Shown: piece after piece, positions 9,530-18,015 of the stretch
Position numbering within the stretch: position 1 is the stretch's first letter
Layout of the letters: each line of letters starts with the position of its first letter
Assembly: GCA_963791225.1 (NCBI GenBank)
Contig: CAWBRV010000005.1
Coordinates: 62,001 to 126,000 of the forward strand
Direction of reading: 5' to 3'
Length of the DNA: 64,000 nt
Source: PALSA-612 sp963791225
GTDB taxonomy: Bacteria; Actinomycetota; Thermoleophilia; Gaiellales; Gaiellaceae
Notes under the pieces: model-generated
Seen by the model: the letters and a program-made list of their open reading frames with translations, nothing else
Database searches by the model: none
Told to the model about the DNA's origin: nothing
Position numbers and translations under genes: made by a program

Positions 9530-10446
9530 CGGCCGATCCGGGCACGACGCGCGTCGGCTGGATCGGCACGGGCGTCATGGGCGTCTCGATGTGCGGGCAC
9601 GTGCTGGACGCCGGTTATGCGGTCACGGTCCACAACCGCACGCGCGAGCGCGCCGAGCCGCTGCTCGTGCGGGGGGCTGTCTGGGCGGACACGCCGGCAG
9701 GGGTCGCGGCCGCGTCGGACATCGTGTGCTCGATCGTGGGCTACCCCGCCGACGTGCGCGAGGCGATCCTCGGCGACGACGGCGCCCTGGCGGGCGCTGC
9801 GCCGGGGTCGGTGCTCGTCGACCTGACGACCAGCGAGCCGTCACTTGCGGTCGAGATCGCCGAAGCGGCGGCCGCGAAGGGTGTCGCCTCCGTCGACGCA
9901 CCCGTGTCGGGAGGTGACGTGGGTGCCCGCAACGCCACGCTCTCGATCATGGTCGGCGGCGACGAGGAGGCGGTCGCGCGCGTCCGCCCGATCTTCGAGG
10001 CGATCGGCAAGACGATCGTCCTCCAGGGCGGTCCCGGGGCGGGCCAGCACACGAAGATGGTCAACCAGACCCTGATCGCGGGCGCGATGATCGGCGTCTG
10101 CGAGGCACTGCTCTACGCCCACGAGGCCGGGCTCGACCTCGAGACCGTGCTCAGCTCCGTCGAGCCGGGGGCCGCCGGGTCGTGGTCGCTGACGAACTAC
10201 GCGCCGCGGATGCTGAAGGGCGACTTCGAGCCGGGCTTCGTCGTCGAGCACTTCGTCAAGGACATGGGCATCGCCCTCGCCGAGGCCCGGCGGATGAACA
10301 TCTCGCTGCCCGGACTCGCGCTCGTCCAGCAGCTCTACGTCGCCCTCATGGCCCAGGGAAAGGGCCGCAAGGGGACGCAGTCCCTCATCCTCGCGCTCGC
10401 CAGCCTCTCCAGCGTGGAGTGGAAGACCGCGCCGCCCGCTGCCTAG
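9526..10446 (+). CDS. NAD(P)-dependent beta-hydroxyacid dehydrogenase (3-hydroxyisobutyrate dehydrogenase-like)
   Basis: 306 residues, the usual length for the family that includes 3-hydroxyisobutyrate dehydrogenase, tartronate semialdehyde reductase and GLYR1-type succinic semialdehyde reductase. It starts with the Rossmann loop VGWIGTGVMGVSM, has the substrate-binding segment DAPVSGGDVGARNATLSIMV and the catalytic Lys in GQHTKMVNQTL, and the C-terminal helical domain with KDMGIALAEAR. The exact substrate cannot be assigned. No ATG or GTG exists near the fold start; TTG 9526, overlapping the previous stop codon as TTGA, places translation correctly. Confidence 0.85.
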   Translation: MTADPGTTRVGWIGTGVMGVSMCGHVLDAGYAVTVHNRTRERAEPLLVRGAVWADTPAGVAAASDIVCSIVGYPADVREAILGDDGALAGAAPGSVLVDLTTSEPSLAVEIAEAAAAKGVASVDAPVSGGDVGARNATLSIMVGGDEEAVARVRPIFEAIGKTIVLQGGPGAGQHTKMVNQTLIAGAMIGVCEALLYAHEAGLDLETVLSSVEPGAAGSWSLTNYAPRMLKGDFEPGFVVEHFVKDMGIALAEARRMNISLPGLALVQQLYVALMAQGKGRKGTQSLILALASLSSVEWKTAPPAA

Positions 10447-10606
10447 GCGCGCACCGGCAGACGGAGCCGCCGAGCTCGCGCCGCTCGAACCGAAGCCCGC
10501 ACCGGTTACACGTCGGCGGCAGCAGCCCGGCCCGCACGAGGAGGCCGCGGGCGAGGACGATCCAGAGCATCGCCCAGGGAACGAGGAGCCAGGTCTGGGT
10601 GATCAC
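10385..10606 (-). CDS. Small membrane protein with C-terminal zinc-knuckle Cys motif
   Basis: A frame of 73 residues from GTG 10606. It has one clear hydrophobic helix near the N-terminus (TWLLVPWAMLWIVLARGLL) followed by a Cys cluster, CNRCGLRFERRELGGSVCRC, which looks like a degenerate zinc ribbon. The last 60 bp overlap the convergent dehydrogenase gene. The combination of a helix and a regular CxxC...CxC spacing is unlikely in a shadow frame, but no homologue is recognised. Confidence 0.45.
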   Translation of the reverse strand: MITQTWLLVPWAMLWIVLARGLLVRAGLLPPTCNRCGLRFERRELGGSVCRCAPRQRAARSSTPRWRGWRARG

Positions 10607-10681
10607 CCTCCCGCTATCGGCACGCCGCGGCCCGGTGTTGAGCGCCGGCGGGGGATCGGCAAGACGATCGAATCCTCTCGC

Positions 10682-10687
10682 TAGAAT
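10682..10687 (+). promoter_or_regulatory. -10 box of leaderless small membrane protein gene
   Basis: TAGAAT ends 6 nt before GTG 10694. Confidence 0.45.
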
Positions 10688-10693
10688 GCGCCT

Positions 10694-10942
10694 GTGAGCT
10701 GGGTGTTCGTCGGGTTGCTCGCCGGCGCCATTCTCGTCCTGATCGGCGCCGAATGGCCGCGGCTCAGCAGCCGCTTCGGCATCGAGGAGCGCTTCGAGGC
10801 TCGGGAGCGGCGGGACCGCGCGGAGCGGAAGGCGAAGCTGCACGTCGTACGCGACGACTCGGAGGAGTTCGAGGCCAGCGTTCGCCGCGACCTCGACCAG
10901 CTGCCGACGATCGAGAAGCCGAAGCGCGACCCGCGCCGCTAG
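10694..10942 (+). CDS. Small single-pass membrane protein, unknown
   Basis: 82 residues: a hydrophobic helix at 3-20 (WVFVGLLAGAILVLIGAEW) then a charged, probably coiled-coil region rich in Arg/Glu (about 30-65). No known domain is recognised. The GTG start is supported by TAGAAT 6 nt upstream. It ends 12 bp from the convergent subtilase gene. Confidence 0.6.
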   Translation: MSWVFVGLLAGAILVLIGAEWPRLSSRFGIEERFEARERRDRAERKAKLHVVRDDSEEFEASVRRDLDQLPTIEKPKRDPRR

Positions 10943-10954
10943 CCGCCTGCCCGT

Positions 10955-13450
10955 CTACTTGACGGTGAAGCTCGTCGTGTAGACGCGCGTGTTCGGGAGG
11001 ATGGCCCCGAACGACTCCATGTTCTTCGTCTCCTGGAAGTCGGACACGGTGAACTGGAGCGTGTGCTTGCCTTTCGCCAGGCCGCTCAGTTCGACGGTGG
11101 CGCGCCCCGCGGCATAGTCGAGCGGAGCCTTCGCATCGTCGACATGGGCCACGAGCGAGGTCGGGTCGACACCCGACCCGGCGTCCTTGACCGCCACTCT
11201 GAGCTCACCCGAGCCGGTGACGGAGGTCGTCAACAGCTTGGCGCTCGGGGGTGTGGTGTCGTTGATCCAGAGCCGGAACGTGAACGGGCCCGCGCTGCTG
11301 CGGCTGAGCGTGTCGAACACGACGTCGTACGTGCGCGACGCAGGCGCGATCACGGCCGAGACGGGCTCCGTGTCACCGTACGTGTCCTGGTAGGGGTTCT
11401 CGACGATCGGAAGCGCCGGGACGCCGAGGAGATGGTTCTCGTTACCCGGGAAGACGATCCGCGGCGTCACGCCGACCCCCGGCGCGCGACCGGTGACGAC
11501 GACGCCGAAGTTCGCGACGCGCTTCGAGAGCACGACGCGGAACACCTGCTCGGGGCCTGGAAGCTTGGTTGCCACGCCCGAGCCGCCCGGATTCTCGGGA
11601 TAGCGGTACGAGGAGACGCGCGACTGCCCCAGCTTGGTGTTGCCCTTGTACGTGCCGGCCTTCCGCAGGATCGCGGTCGGCTTCTCGAGGCGCGGCTGCT
11701 CGCTGCGCAGCCAGAACGGGATGTGGCGCGTGTCCGTGCCCCGCTGCAGGACCACGAAGCCGGTGACGTCCGCCTCCTTGGCGCTCGCCGCCACGCTCGC
11801 CTGGACGGCCACGCTTCCGGGGACGGTGACGCTCGTCGGCGCGGTCACCGAGACGCCGCCGGTCGGGTCCTGCACCGCGACGGATACCGTCCACGGCCCT
11901 GCGCCGCCGCCCGCGTCCGTGAGCTGGACCGTCCGCGTCGCCTGCGTCCCCACCTTGACCAGGCCGAACGAGATGCCGGTCGGCTCGGCGAAGATCAGCG
12001 GGGCGTTCGCGGCCGGGAGGTAGATGAGTCCGCCGCCTTCGCGCGTCGTCGGCGTCTCGACGCTCTTCGAGCCGCTGAGGACGGGCTTGCCGGTGAGCAC
12101 CAGCGCGGACTTGATCTGCTCGACCGTCCAGCCGGGATGGCGCTGAAGCAAGAGCGCGGCCGCTCCGGCCACGTGGGGTGAGGCCATGCTCGTGCCGCTG
12201 AACTCCGACCAGAGCCCGACGCGTGGCGGCACCGAGGACAGGATCGCGACGCCGGGCGCGCTCACGTCGGGCTTCATCTCGAGCGTGACCGGAGTCGGCC
12301 CACCGGAGGAGAACGGCGCGATGATGTCGCTCTTCGTGACCGCGGCCGCCGTGATCGCCCCCTCCGCGCTGCCCGGCGAGGACACCGAGCCGTTGCCCGT
12401 CTCGCCGAACTCGTTGCCGGCTGCGATCGTCGGCACGACACCTGCCCGGGCCGCGCCGTTCAACGCCGCGACGACCACGTCGCGGGCCGGCTCGATCTCG
12501 GGCTCGCCGAGCGACAGGTTGATCACGTTCATACCGTCCGCGACCGCAGCCTCGATCGCCGCGGCGATCTCGGGTGCGTTGCCGTCGAGCCCGAACTGCG
12601 GCGTCGGTACCGTCAGCGCCTTGTAGTTCCCGATGTACGCGCGCGGGGCCACGCCGGAGAGGGGCCCGCGACCGGCGACCGCGTTGACGCTGAAGTCGCC
12701 CGCGGCGATACCGGCCACGTGCGTGGCGTGGTCGGAGTTGACCGGGTCGAACGGAGTATTCGCGTACTTCCACGTCTCACCGGGCGGCGGGAAAGCGCGG
12801 GCGACGATCACCTTCTGGGTCGTGAACGCGGTGTTGCCCTTCGGGAACCCTGCCGGGTAGACGTAGCCGGCCGGGTTGAAGAAGGGATGAGCCTGGTCGA
12901 CTCCCTCGTCGATGATCCCGATCTTGATGCCGTTCCCCGCGGACGTGAAGTCCGGCAGGCCCCAGAGCTGGTCGGCGCCGATCAGCTCCGGGCTCTGGTC
13001 GAGCTTGTCGAGCTTCAGGTGGTACTTCGTGTCCGGGTAGACCGACGTGACCCCGGGAATGCGCGAGAGCGCGGTCAGGTCGCTCGTCGGCAGGCTCACC
13101 GCCAGACCGTCGAGCACGATGCGGTAGCGCCAGCGGACGGTCGCCGACGGGATCGTCCGCTCGATCCGTCGTGCCAGCGCGTCCTGCGTCGCCTTCAGCC
13201 CACGGAGGTACCAGGTGCTCGACGGGCTCTCGAGGTCGAGCCGCGTCGCCTTCGCCCGCGCCGTGAGCACGCGGCTCTCCTGGACGGAGTCCGCGAGCGA
13301 GGGAGCCGCGAGCGTGACGACCACCTCGGTGCGCGGCGCTCCGGAGGCATGCGCGACCGGGCTCGCGCCCAACCAGGCCGCGCCGACTGCGACCATGCCC
13401 GCAAGCGCGATCAAGACCCCCCGTCCCAGGCAGAGAATGGTACGCACCAT
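10955..13450 (-). CDS. Secreted subtilisin-family serine protease (S8)
   Basis: 831 residues from ATG 13450, beginning with a signal peptide ending near HASGA. A pro-region with an inhibitor-I9-like pattern (about 30-140) precedes the catalytic domain: Asp in IGIIDEGVDQAHP, His in HATHVAGIAAGDF, and Ser in GTSMASPHVAGAAALL, all in the canonical order. A PA-like insert lies between His and Ser. After the protease (about residue 480) come Ig/Fn3-like beta domains, including a GPFTFRLWINDTTPP segment and a terminal region with KGKHTLQFTVSD. It is predicted to be exported and self-processed, degrading extracellular protein. An upstream TTG at 13471 would add seven residues before the signal peptide and is less likely. 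Confidence 0.9.
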   Translation of the reverse strand: MVRTILCLGRGVLIALAGMVAVGAAWLGASPVAHASGAPRTEVVVTLAAPSLADSVQESRVLTARAKATRLDLESPSSTWYLRGLKATQDALARRIERTIPSATVRWRYRIVLDGLAVSLPTSDLTALSRIPGVTSVYPDTKYHLKLDKLDQSPELIGADQLWGLPDFTSAGNGIKIGIIDEGVDQAHPFFNPAGYVYPAGFPKGNTAFTTQKVIVARAFPPPGETWKYANTPFDPVNSDHATHVAGIAAGDFSVNAVAGRGPLSGVAPRAYIGNYKALTVPTPQFGLDGNAPEIAAAIEAAVADGMNVINLSLGEPEIEPARDVVVAALNGAARAGVVPTIAAGNEFGETGNGSVSSPGSAEGAITAAAVTKSDIIAPFSSGGPTPVTLEMKPDVSAPGVAILSSVPPRVGLWSEFSGTSMASPHVAGAAALLLQRHPGWTVEQIKSALVLTGKPVLSGSKSVETPTTREGGGLIYLPAANAPLIFAEPTGISFGLVKVGTQATRTVQLTDAGGGAGPWTVSVAVQDPTGGVSVTAPTSVTVPGSVAVQASVAASAKEADVTGFVVLQRGTDTRHIPFWLRSEQPRLEKPTAILRKAGTYKGNTKLGQSRVSSYRYPENPGGSGVATKLPGPEQVFRVVLSKRVANFGVVVTGRAPGVGVTPRIVFPGNENHLLGVPALPIVENPYQDTYGDTEPVSAVIAPASRTYDVVFDTLSRSSAGPFTFRLWINDTTPPSAKLLTTSVTGSGELRVAVKDAGSGVDPTSLVAHVDDAKAPLDYAAGRATVELSGLAKGKHTLQFTVSDFQETKNMESFGAILPNTRVYTTSFTVK

Positions 13451-13536
13451 CCCGCTCGGCGGGTTCGGCAACCGTCGGCGATGAGTTCGAGAGCCTGCGG
13501 AAGTGGGAACACGAGAGATCGAACGGAGGAGGGAGC

Positions 13537-14181
13537 ATGAGCAAGGTGAGGTTCGGCATGGCGATGTCGCTGGACGGCTTTGTCGCCGGCCCGCATCAGA
13601 GCGTGGACGACCCGCTCGGGGTCGGAGGCATGCAGCTGCACGGCTGGGCGTTCGAGCTGGCCGTGTGGCGAGCGTCCCACGGGCTCGACGGCGGCGAAGT
13701 GAATGCCAGCACGCGGGTCGTCGAAGAGTCGATCGCGAACGTGGGCGCGTTCCTGATGGGACGGAACATGTTCGGCGGCGGGCCCGGGCCGTGGGGAGAC
13801 GAGCCCTGGAACGGATGGTGGGGAGAGAACCCTCCGTACCACGCGCCGGTCTTCGTCCTCACCCACCATGCGCGCGAGCCGTTGCCGCTCCAGGGCGGAA
13901 CGACCTTCACCTTCGTCACCGACGGCATCGCGTCCGCGCTCGAGCAGGCCCGTGCGGCCGCGGGGGGCAAGGACGTCGTGATCGCGGGCGGCGCCGCGGT
14001 CGTCCAGCAGTACCTCGCTACGGGGCTCGTCGACGAGCTGAACATCTCGCTCGTCCCGGTCCTGCTCGGGGCGGGCGAGCGGCTCCTCGACAACCTGGAC
14101 GGCGCCGCGATCGACCTCGAGCAGGTCTCGGCGGTCGACGCGCCCGGCGTCACGCACCTCAGGTACCGCGTCGTCCGCTGA
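13537..14181 (+). CDS. Dihydrofolate reductase-family (RibD C-terminal-like) protein
   Basis: 214 residues. It opens with KVRFGMAMSLDGFVAGP, the typical first strand and loop of the RibD-C/DHFR-like fold, and later has AFLMGRNMFGGG and VVIAGGAAVVQQYLATGLVDEL, the nucleotide-binding strand and conserved helix of the family. These stand-alone proteins are NADPH-dependent reductases of uncertain substrate, often predicted in riboflavin- or folate-like chemistry; no riboflavin genes are nearby. The ATG is preceded by GGAGGGAGC, a strong ribosome-binding site. Confidence 0.85.
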   Translation: MSKVRFGMAMSLDGFVAGPHQSVDDPLGVGGMQLHGWAFELAVWRASHGLDGGEVNASTRVVEESIANVGAFLMGRNMFGGGPGPWGDEPWNGWWGENPPYHAPVFVLTHHAREPLPLQGGTTFTFVTDGIASALEQARAAAGGKDVVIAGGAAVVQQYLATGLVDELNISLVPVLLGAGERLLDNLDGAAIDLEQVSAVDAPGVTHLRYRVVR

Positions 14182-14206
14182 GGAAGGCCGGCGCGAGGGT
14201 CGGGGC

Positions 14207-14212
14207 TAGAAT
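14207..14212 (+). promoter_or_regulatory. Putative -10 box of tRNA-Leu
   Basis: TAGAAT sits 10 nt upstream of the mature tRNA 5' end; no convincing -35 is visible. Confidence 0.4.
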
Positions 14213-14222
14213 GTGCTCCCGC

Positions 14223-14306
14223 GCGGATGTGGCGGAATTGGTAGACGCGCACGGTTCAGGTCCGTGTGGGCGAAAGCCCGTGGAGGTTCAAGTCCTCTCA
14301 TCCGCA
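14223..14306 (+). tRNA. tRNA-Leu (anticodon CAG)
   Basis: The 7-bp acceptor stem GCGGATG/CATCCGC pairs perfectly, with discriminator A at 14306. The D-loop contains AATTGGTAGACGC, the anticodon loop TTCAGGT places CAG at 14257-14259, a long variable arm (TGGGCGAAAGCCCG) marks it as a class II tRNA, and the T-loop is GTTCAAG. CCA is not encoded. No integrase or duplicated 3' end lies nearby, so it is not evidently an attachment site. Confidence 0.95.
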
Positions 14307-14362
14307 TACTCGGCTGCCCGTCGACGCGTTCGCGGGCAGCTCATGACGACGAGAGGACGGCG

Positions 14363-14827
14363 ATGACGATCAAGGAGAGCTTCACGGCAGAGGAGTGGCA
14401 GCTGATCATGGAGGGGCCGACGAGCGCGGGCATGATCGTCCTGACCGCGGACAAGGGTGGGAGCTTCCGGGAGTCGTTCGCGATGGCGAAGGCGTTCACG
14501 GAAGCGCGCCAGCAGCACGGCGGCAGCGAGCTGCTCGACGCGATCGTCTCGTCCAAGCCGGGGCGCGACCACACGCGCTACCACTCGCCCGACGAGGTCA
14601 AGCAGGCTGGGCTCGGGCATCTGCGCGACGCGCTCACGCTCCTCGAGCAGAAAGCGTTGCCCCAGGAGGTCGAGGACTACCGGGCCTTCGTGCTGACGCT
14701 GGCCGAGCGGGTCGCGAACGCGCACAAGGAGCACGGCGTCGAGGTCAGCACCGCCGAGCGAGGAGCGATCGACGAGATCGCCGACGCGCTGGGAACGACG
14801 GCGCCGCCGCCCGACCCCACGAGCTGA
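14363..14827 (+). CDS. Conserved acidic helical protein, unknown
   Basis: 154 residues starting MTIKESFTAEEWQLIMEGP, mostly helical, with a conserved-looking SAGMIVLTADKGGSFRESFA block and a C-terminal helix pair. No transmembrane segment or catalytic motif is visible, and I do not recognise the family. ATG 14363 follows GAGAGGACGGCG, an acceptable ribosome-binding site; the frame extends back into the tRNA, which cannot be coding. It ends in front of a strong hairpin terminator. Confidence 0.7.
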   Translation: MTIKESFTAEEWQLIMEGPTSAGMIVLTADKGGSFRESFAMAKAFTEARQQHGGSELLDAIVSSKPGRDHTRYHSPDEVKQAGLGHLRDALTLLEQKALPQEVEDYRAFVLTLAERVANAHKEHGVEVSTAERGAIDEIADALGTTAPPPDPTS

Positions 14828-14843
14828 TCGGACCCCGGAACGG

Positions 14844-14873
14844 ACGAGGGGCCTCGTCGCGGAGGCCCCTCGT
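14844..14873. terminator. Bidirectional hairpin terminator
   Basis: A perfect 12-bp stem (14844-14855 with 14862-14873) and a 6-nt loop lie between two convergent genes, 17 bp after the stop at 14827. There is only a short T run, as is common for high-GC actinobacteria. Confidence 0.8.
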
Positions 14874-14925
14874 TCAGTGCGATGGCTGCTCGGCTAGGTC
14901 GAGCAGTAGAGGTAGACGATCGGCT

Positions 14926-16341
14926 TCATTTGACCGTTACCGTCGCCTTCCGTGCCAGCGAGTTGCCGTTCACGTCGCCGATCTTCATGAACACGGTGTA
15001 GACGCCGTTCAGCTTCGCCTTGGTGATCGGCACCTTGAAGGACACGTAGCCGTCGACGCCGATCGCGGCCACGGGCTGGCTGACACCCACGTCCGCTCCG
15101 CGGTAGGTGACGGAGATCGTGGCACCCAGCTTCGCTCCCGAGCCGTCCCGCGCGTAGAGCTCCCACACGGGCACGCGAATGGTCGGGTTCGACGTGCCCG
15201 GGCGGACGTTGACGAGCGGACTGCGAACGTCGAACGGCTTCGCAGCCGTGGTGAACGCCGCGTAACCGGGCTTCCTGGCCGCGCCCTCGTCGAGGAGCCC
15301 GCTGTGCCACAGGCTCACCGGCTCGTCGCGGAAGATGAACCAGATGAACATCGCCACGCTGGGGTACTTCCGGACGATTGCGAAGGCCTGCTTCACGTAG
15401 GCGGCCTGCTGCCCCGGCGTGACGCCCTTCGGCTGGCCGGGTTTCGTCTGGAACCCGTACTCGGTGATCCAGATCGGCGTATCGCGCCGCTTGAACCACT
15501 TGCTCAGGTCGTGGTCGAAGGTCGGGATCTGGACGAGGTTCACGTTCGGGTAGCGGACCTTCTGCGTCGGCGAGGCGCCGATGTCCGAGTACGGATGGTG
15601 CGCCCAGGCGTCGAACTTCACCACCGGGCGGGCGGTCGCGAGCACCTGCGCGAAGAGGCCGGGTGCCAGCGTCTGCTGAACACCGTGCTGAGTCGTCGGC
15701 TTCGACCGGCCGCGCGGGGACGTCTCGCCGATAGCCACGAGCGCACGCGAGTTGCCGGCCTTCACCCCCGCATAGCCGGCGCGGGCGAGCCCGGCGTAGA
15801 CGAGCGGTGACTTCGGCTTGCCGCGGCTGTCGTAGGTCGGGGCGAGGAACTGCTGCAGGTTGGGCTCGTTCCAGACCGAGAAGTAGCCGACGAACGGATA
15901 GCCCGGGTAGCGACCCGAGTAGCGTGCGGCGAGCGCCTTCATGAAGCCCTGGAAGTCGGAGAGCCGCGTGGGAGCGTAGTTCGGGCCCTTCCCGCCGTTG
16001 GCCCACCGCGGCGTGCTCCAGACGGACATCATCACGGTCATGCCGCGCAGCGTGGCGCTGCGCACGAGGTCGTCGAGGTCGTCGAACCGGTAGGCCAGGT
16101 CGAACGGGTCGGTTGCAACGGCCGGTCGCGTAGGCGCAATCCGGTCCCAGTACACGGTGGTGCGCACGATCGAGGCGCCGGTCTGCGCCGCGTCGGTCAG
16201 ATTCGCGTCACGAGAATCGAGCCAGCGGAAGGACGGATCGTCCTGGAAGCCGACCAGCATCCGGTCGGCGCTCGACGACGCTGCCGGCACCGCCAACGCC
16301 AGCAGCCCGAGCACGATGAGCACTATGCGGAATCGGGTCAT
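14926..16341 (-). CDS. Secreted clan-A glycoside hydrolase-like protein (cellulase fold)
   Basis: 471 residues from ATG 16341, with a signal peptide (MTRFRIVLIVLGLLALAVPA). The catalytic barrel shows VWNEPN with the acid/base Glu near residue 159 and WITEYGFQT with the nucleophile Glu near 299, the clan GH-A pair seen in GH5/GH39-type enzymes. The last about 110 residues form a separate beta domain. The sugar substrate cannot be inferred. ATG 16341 is favoured over the ATG at 16353 because TATGGT ends 7 nt before it. A second protein of similar design is encoded at 18725-20176; together with the sugar transferase between them, this suggests surface polysaccharide turnover. Confidence 0.8.
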   Translation of the reverse strand: MTRFRIVLIVLGLLALAVPAASSSADRMLVGFQDDPSFRWLDSRDANLTDAAQTGASIVRTTVYWDRIAPTRPAVATDPFDLAYRFDDLDDLVRSATLRGMTVMMSVWSTPRWANGGKGPNYAPTRLSDFQGFMKALAARYSGRYPGYPFVGYFSVWNEPNLQQFLAPTYDSRGKPKSPLVYAGLARAGYAGVKAGNSRALVAIGETSPRGRSKPTTQHGVQQTLAPGLFAQVLATARPVVKFDAWAHHPYSDIGASPTQKVRYPNVNLVQIPTFDHDLSKWFKRRDTPIWITEYGFQTKPGQPKGVTPGQQAAYVKQAFAIVRKYPSVAMFIWFIFRDEPVSLWHSGLLDEGAARKPGYAAFTTAAKPFDVRSPLVNVRPGTSNPTIRVPVWELYARDGSGAKLGATISVTYRGADVGVSQPVAAIGVDGYVSFKVPITKAKLNGVYTVFMKIGDVNGNSLARKATVTVK

Positions 16342-16416
16342 GGCGCCGACCATAGCCAGGCACCTTCCCGGGCGCCCTCATCCCAAACCGAACGCTTACT
16401 TCGCTCAACCTGGGTT

Positions 16417-16875
16417 TTACGAAGCGGCCAGAACTGCCAGCACGTCGTCGGCGTGGGACTTCGGGTCGACCTTTCGCATCACCTTGACGACGTTCCCGTC
16501 GGCGCCGATCACGAACGTCGAGCGCTCGACGCCCATGTACTTCTTGCCGGCAAAGCTCTTCTGCTTCCACACGTCGTACGCCTCCGAGACCGCATGGTCC
16601 GGGTCTGCGAGCAGCGCGAAGGGCAGCTGGTACTTGGCCTTGAACTTCGCGTGGGAGGCTTCCTTGTCCGGGCTGACGCCGAGCACGACCGCTCCCGCGC
16701 GCTGGAACGCGGCCCAGCCGTCGCGGATGTCGCACGCCTGCTTCGTGCACCCGGGCGTGTCGTCCTTGGGGTAGAAGTAGAGGACGACCGGCGCTCCGCG
16801 CAGCGACGAGAGAGTGACCGTCTCGCCCGCGTCGGAAGTCAACGTGAAGTCTGGAGCCGGTTCGCCTTCAGCCAC
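16417..16875 (-). CDS. bcp: Thiol peroxidase of the Bcp/PrxQ family
   Basis: 152 residues, normal for Bcp. After EGEPAPDFTLTSDAGETV it has the peroxidatic Cys in DDTPGCTKQAC and a second Cys five residues later, the C-x4-C arrangement of atypical 2-Cys PrxQ enzymes. It also carries the conserved GVSPDKEASHAKF and STFVIGADG strands. It reduces peroxides using thioredoxin in the cytoplasm. GTG 16875 (or TTG 16878) gives the standard N-terminus; the frame runs further upstream but encodes non-conserved Arg-rich sequence there. Confidence 0.92.
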   Translation of the reverse strand: MAEGEPAPDFTLTSDAGETVTLSSLRGAPVVLYFYPKDDTPGCTKQACDIRDGWAAFQRAGAVVLGVSPDKEASHAKFKAKYQLPFALLADPDHAVSEAYDVWKQKSFAGKKYMGVERSTFVIGADGNVVKVMRKVDPKSHADDVLAVLAAS

Positions 16876-16958
16876 CAAGGATGCGTCCTTTCGTCGTCGG
16901 GCTGCCGGATGTTGTCGCAGCCTATCCGCGAGTGCGGGCACATGGTCACCCGGGCGCG

Positions 16959-17594
16959 TCAGTAGCTGAGCCCCTGCCCGCGCACGACCACGACGACGGT
17001 TCGCGCGAGGATGCCGAGGTCGAGGCGCACGAGCCGGCCGGGCCTCAGCGTCCGACACGCCTCGACGTAGACGAGGTCGAGATCCACGTAGCTGACGGGA
17101 TCGGCGCTTCCCTTCGTTATCTGGGCGGGCCCGGTCCAGCCGGCCTGCACAAGGTTCCGGTAATCCGCACCGGAGGCGACCTGCTCCGCGACCATGCTGA
17201 GCGGCCAGGGCCGCGGGCCGACGAGGCTCATGTCGCCGCGGAGGATGTTCACGAGCTGCGGCAACTCGTCGAGATACCAGCGCTTGAGGACACTCCCCGC
17301 CCAGGTCAGGTTCTCGGGATCGGCCTCGAGCGGCCGGGCATGGTCGTCGCCGAGTCCTGCCAGGATCTCCGCGCGAAGCGTCCGGAACTTGAGCAGGTCG
17401 AACTCGCGGCCGCGCGAGATACGGCGTTCGCGGTACAGGACGGGTCCGCGGTCGCGCGACACGATCAGCATGTCCACCGCGATTGCGGCCAGCGCTGCCA
17501 GGGCGACCGGCGAGGCGAGCACCAGCATGAGCGCGGAAAGAGCCTTGTCGGTGATGCTCTTGAGCAGCGGGTAGGGAACCGGATCGGGAGTCAC
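16959..17594 (-). CDS. Bacterial sugar transferase (polyprenyl-phosphate glycosyl-1-phosphate transferase)
   Basis: 211 residues with an N-terminal membrane helix (about 15-42) and the family signature blocks: LLKFRTLR, then RWYLDELPQLVNILRGDMSL and VGPRPWP, and the C-terminal PGRLVRLDLGILART. These enzymes start exopolysaccharide or O-unit synthesis by moving a sugar-1-phosphate onto undecaprenyl phosphate. It is the short WcaJ/PglC-type form without extra membrane helices. The GTG at 17594 has GAGAAT exactly 6 nt upstream. No other polysaccharide genes are adjacent. Confidence 0.9.
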   Translation of the reverse strand: MTPDPVPYPLLKSITDKALSALMLVLASPVALAALAAIAVDMLIVSRDRGPVLYRERRISRGREFDLLKFRTLRAEILAGLGDDHARPLEADPENLTWAGSVLKRWYLDELPQLVNILRGDMSLVGPRPWPLSMVAEQVASGADYRNLVQAGWTGPAQITKGSADPVSYVDLDLVYVEACRTLRPGRLVRLDLGILARTVVVVVRGQGLSY

Positions 17595-17600
17595 CGGTGG

Positions 17601-17619
17601 ATTCTCACGTCGCTACCCT
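17601..17619. promoter_or_regulatory. Back-to-back -10 boxes of divergent leaderless genes
   Basis: On the minus strand GAGAAT (17601-17606) lies 6 nt before GTG 17594; on the plus strand TACCCT (17614-17619) lies 6 nt before GTG 17626. The divergent promoters overlap within about 30 bp. Confidence 0.4.
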
Positions 17620-17625
17620 TGCGGC

Positions 17626-18000
17626 GTGCGTCGCTTCGTGGCCGACATGAACCCGACGGTGCGCGGGCTGGTTCTGATCGCGATCGTGTCGGCCGCGATC
17701 GTGGCCCTGCGGGCCGAGTCGGCGCTCGTCCAGCTTTCGGTGCTGCTGCAGGTCCTGTTCGTGGTCGCGATCGGGATCTTCGTCTACACGGCCTGGCGTG
17801 AACGCCGCCACGAGATCGAGCTGTGGCCGCTGAGGGCGCGCATCTCGTTCTACGGTGCCGCGGGGCTGATCCTTGCCGACATCGCCGCGTTCTGGTACGA
17901 CCGGCCGTCCGGTCCGGCCGCGCTCGCGTTCTTCCTCGTTCTCGGCGTCTCCGGGTTCGCAATGTTCCGCGTCTGGCGCGACCAGCACACCTACTCCTGA
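17626..18000 (+). CDS. Membrane protein with about four helices, unknown
   Basis: 124 residues with hydrophobic segments near 12-30, 35-54, 70-88 and 92-112, separated by short charged loops (WRERRHEIELWPLRARI). No family is recognised. It is transcribed away from the sugar transferase from its own -10 box and converges on hemQ. Confidence 0.6.
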   Translation: MRRFVADMNPTVRGLVLIAIVSAAIVALRAESALVQLSVLLQVLFVVAIGIFVYTAWRERRHEIELWPLRARISFYGAAGLILADIAAFWYDRPSGPAALAFFLVLGVSGFAMFRVWRDQHTYS

Positions 18001-18015
18001 CACGCGATCCCGTTC

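Noticed and set aside
14182..14340. tRNA-Leu as the attachment site of a mobile element
   Set aside because: No integrase and no second copy of the tRNA 3' end seen within the window; neighbours are ordinary genes.
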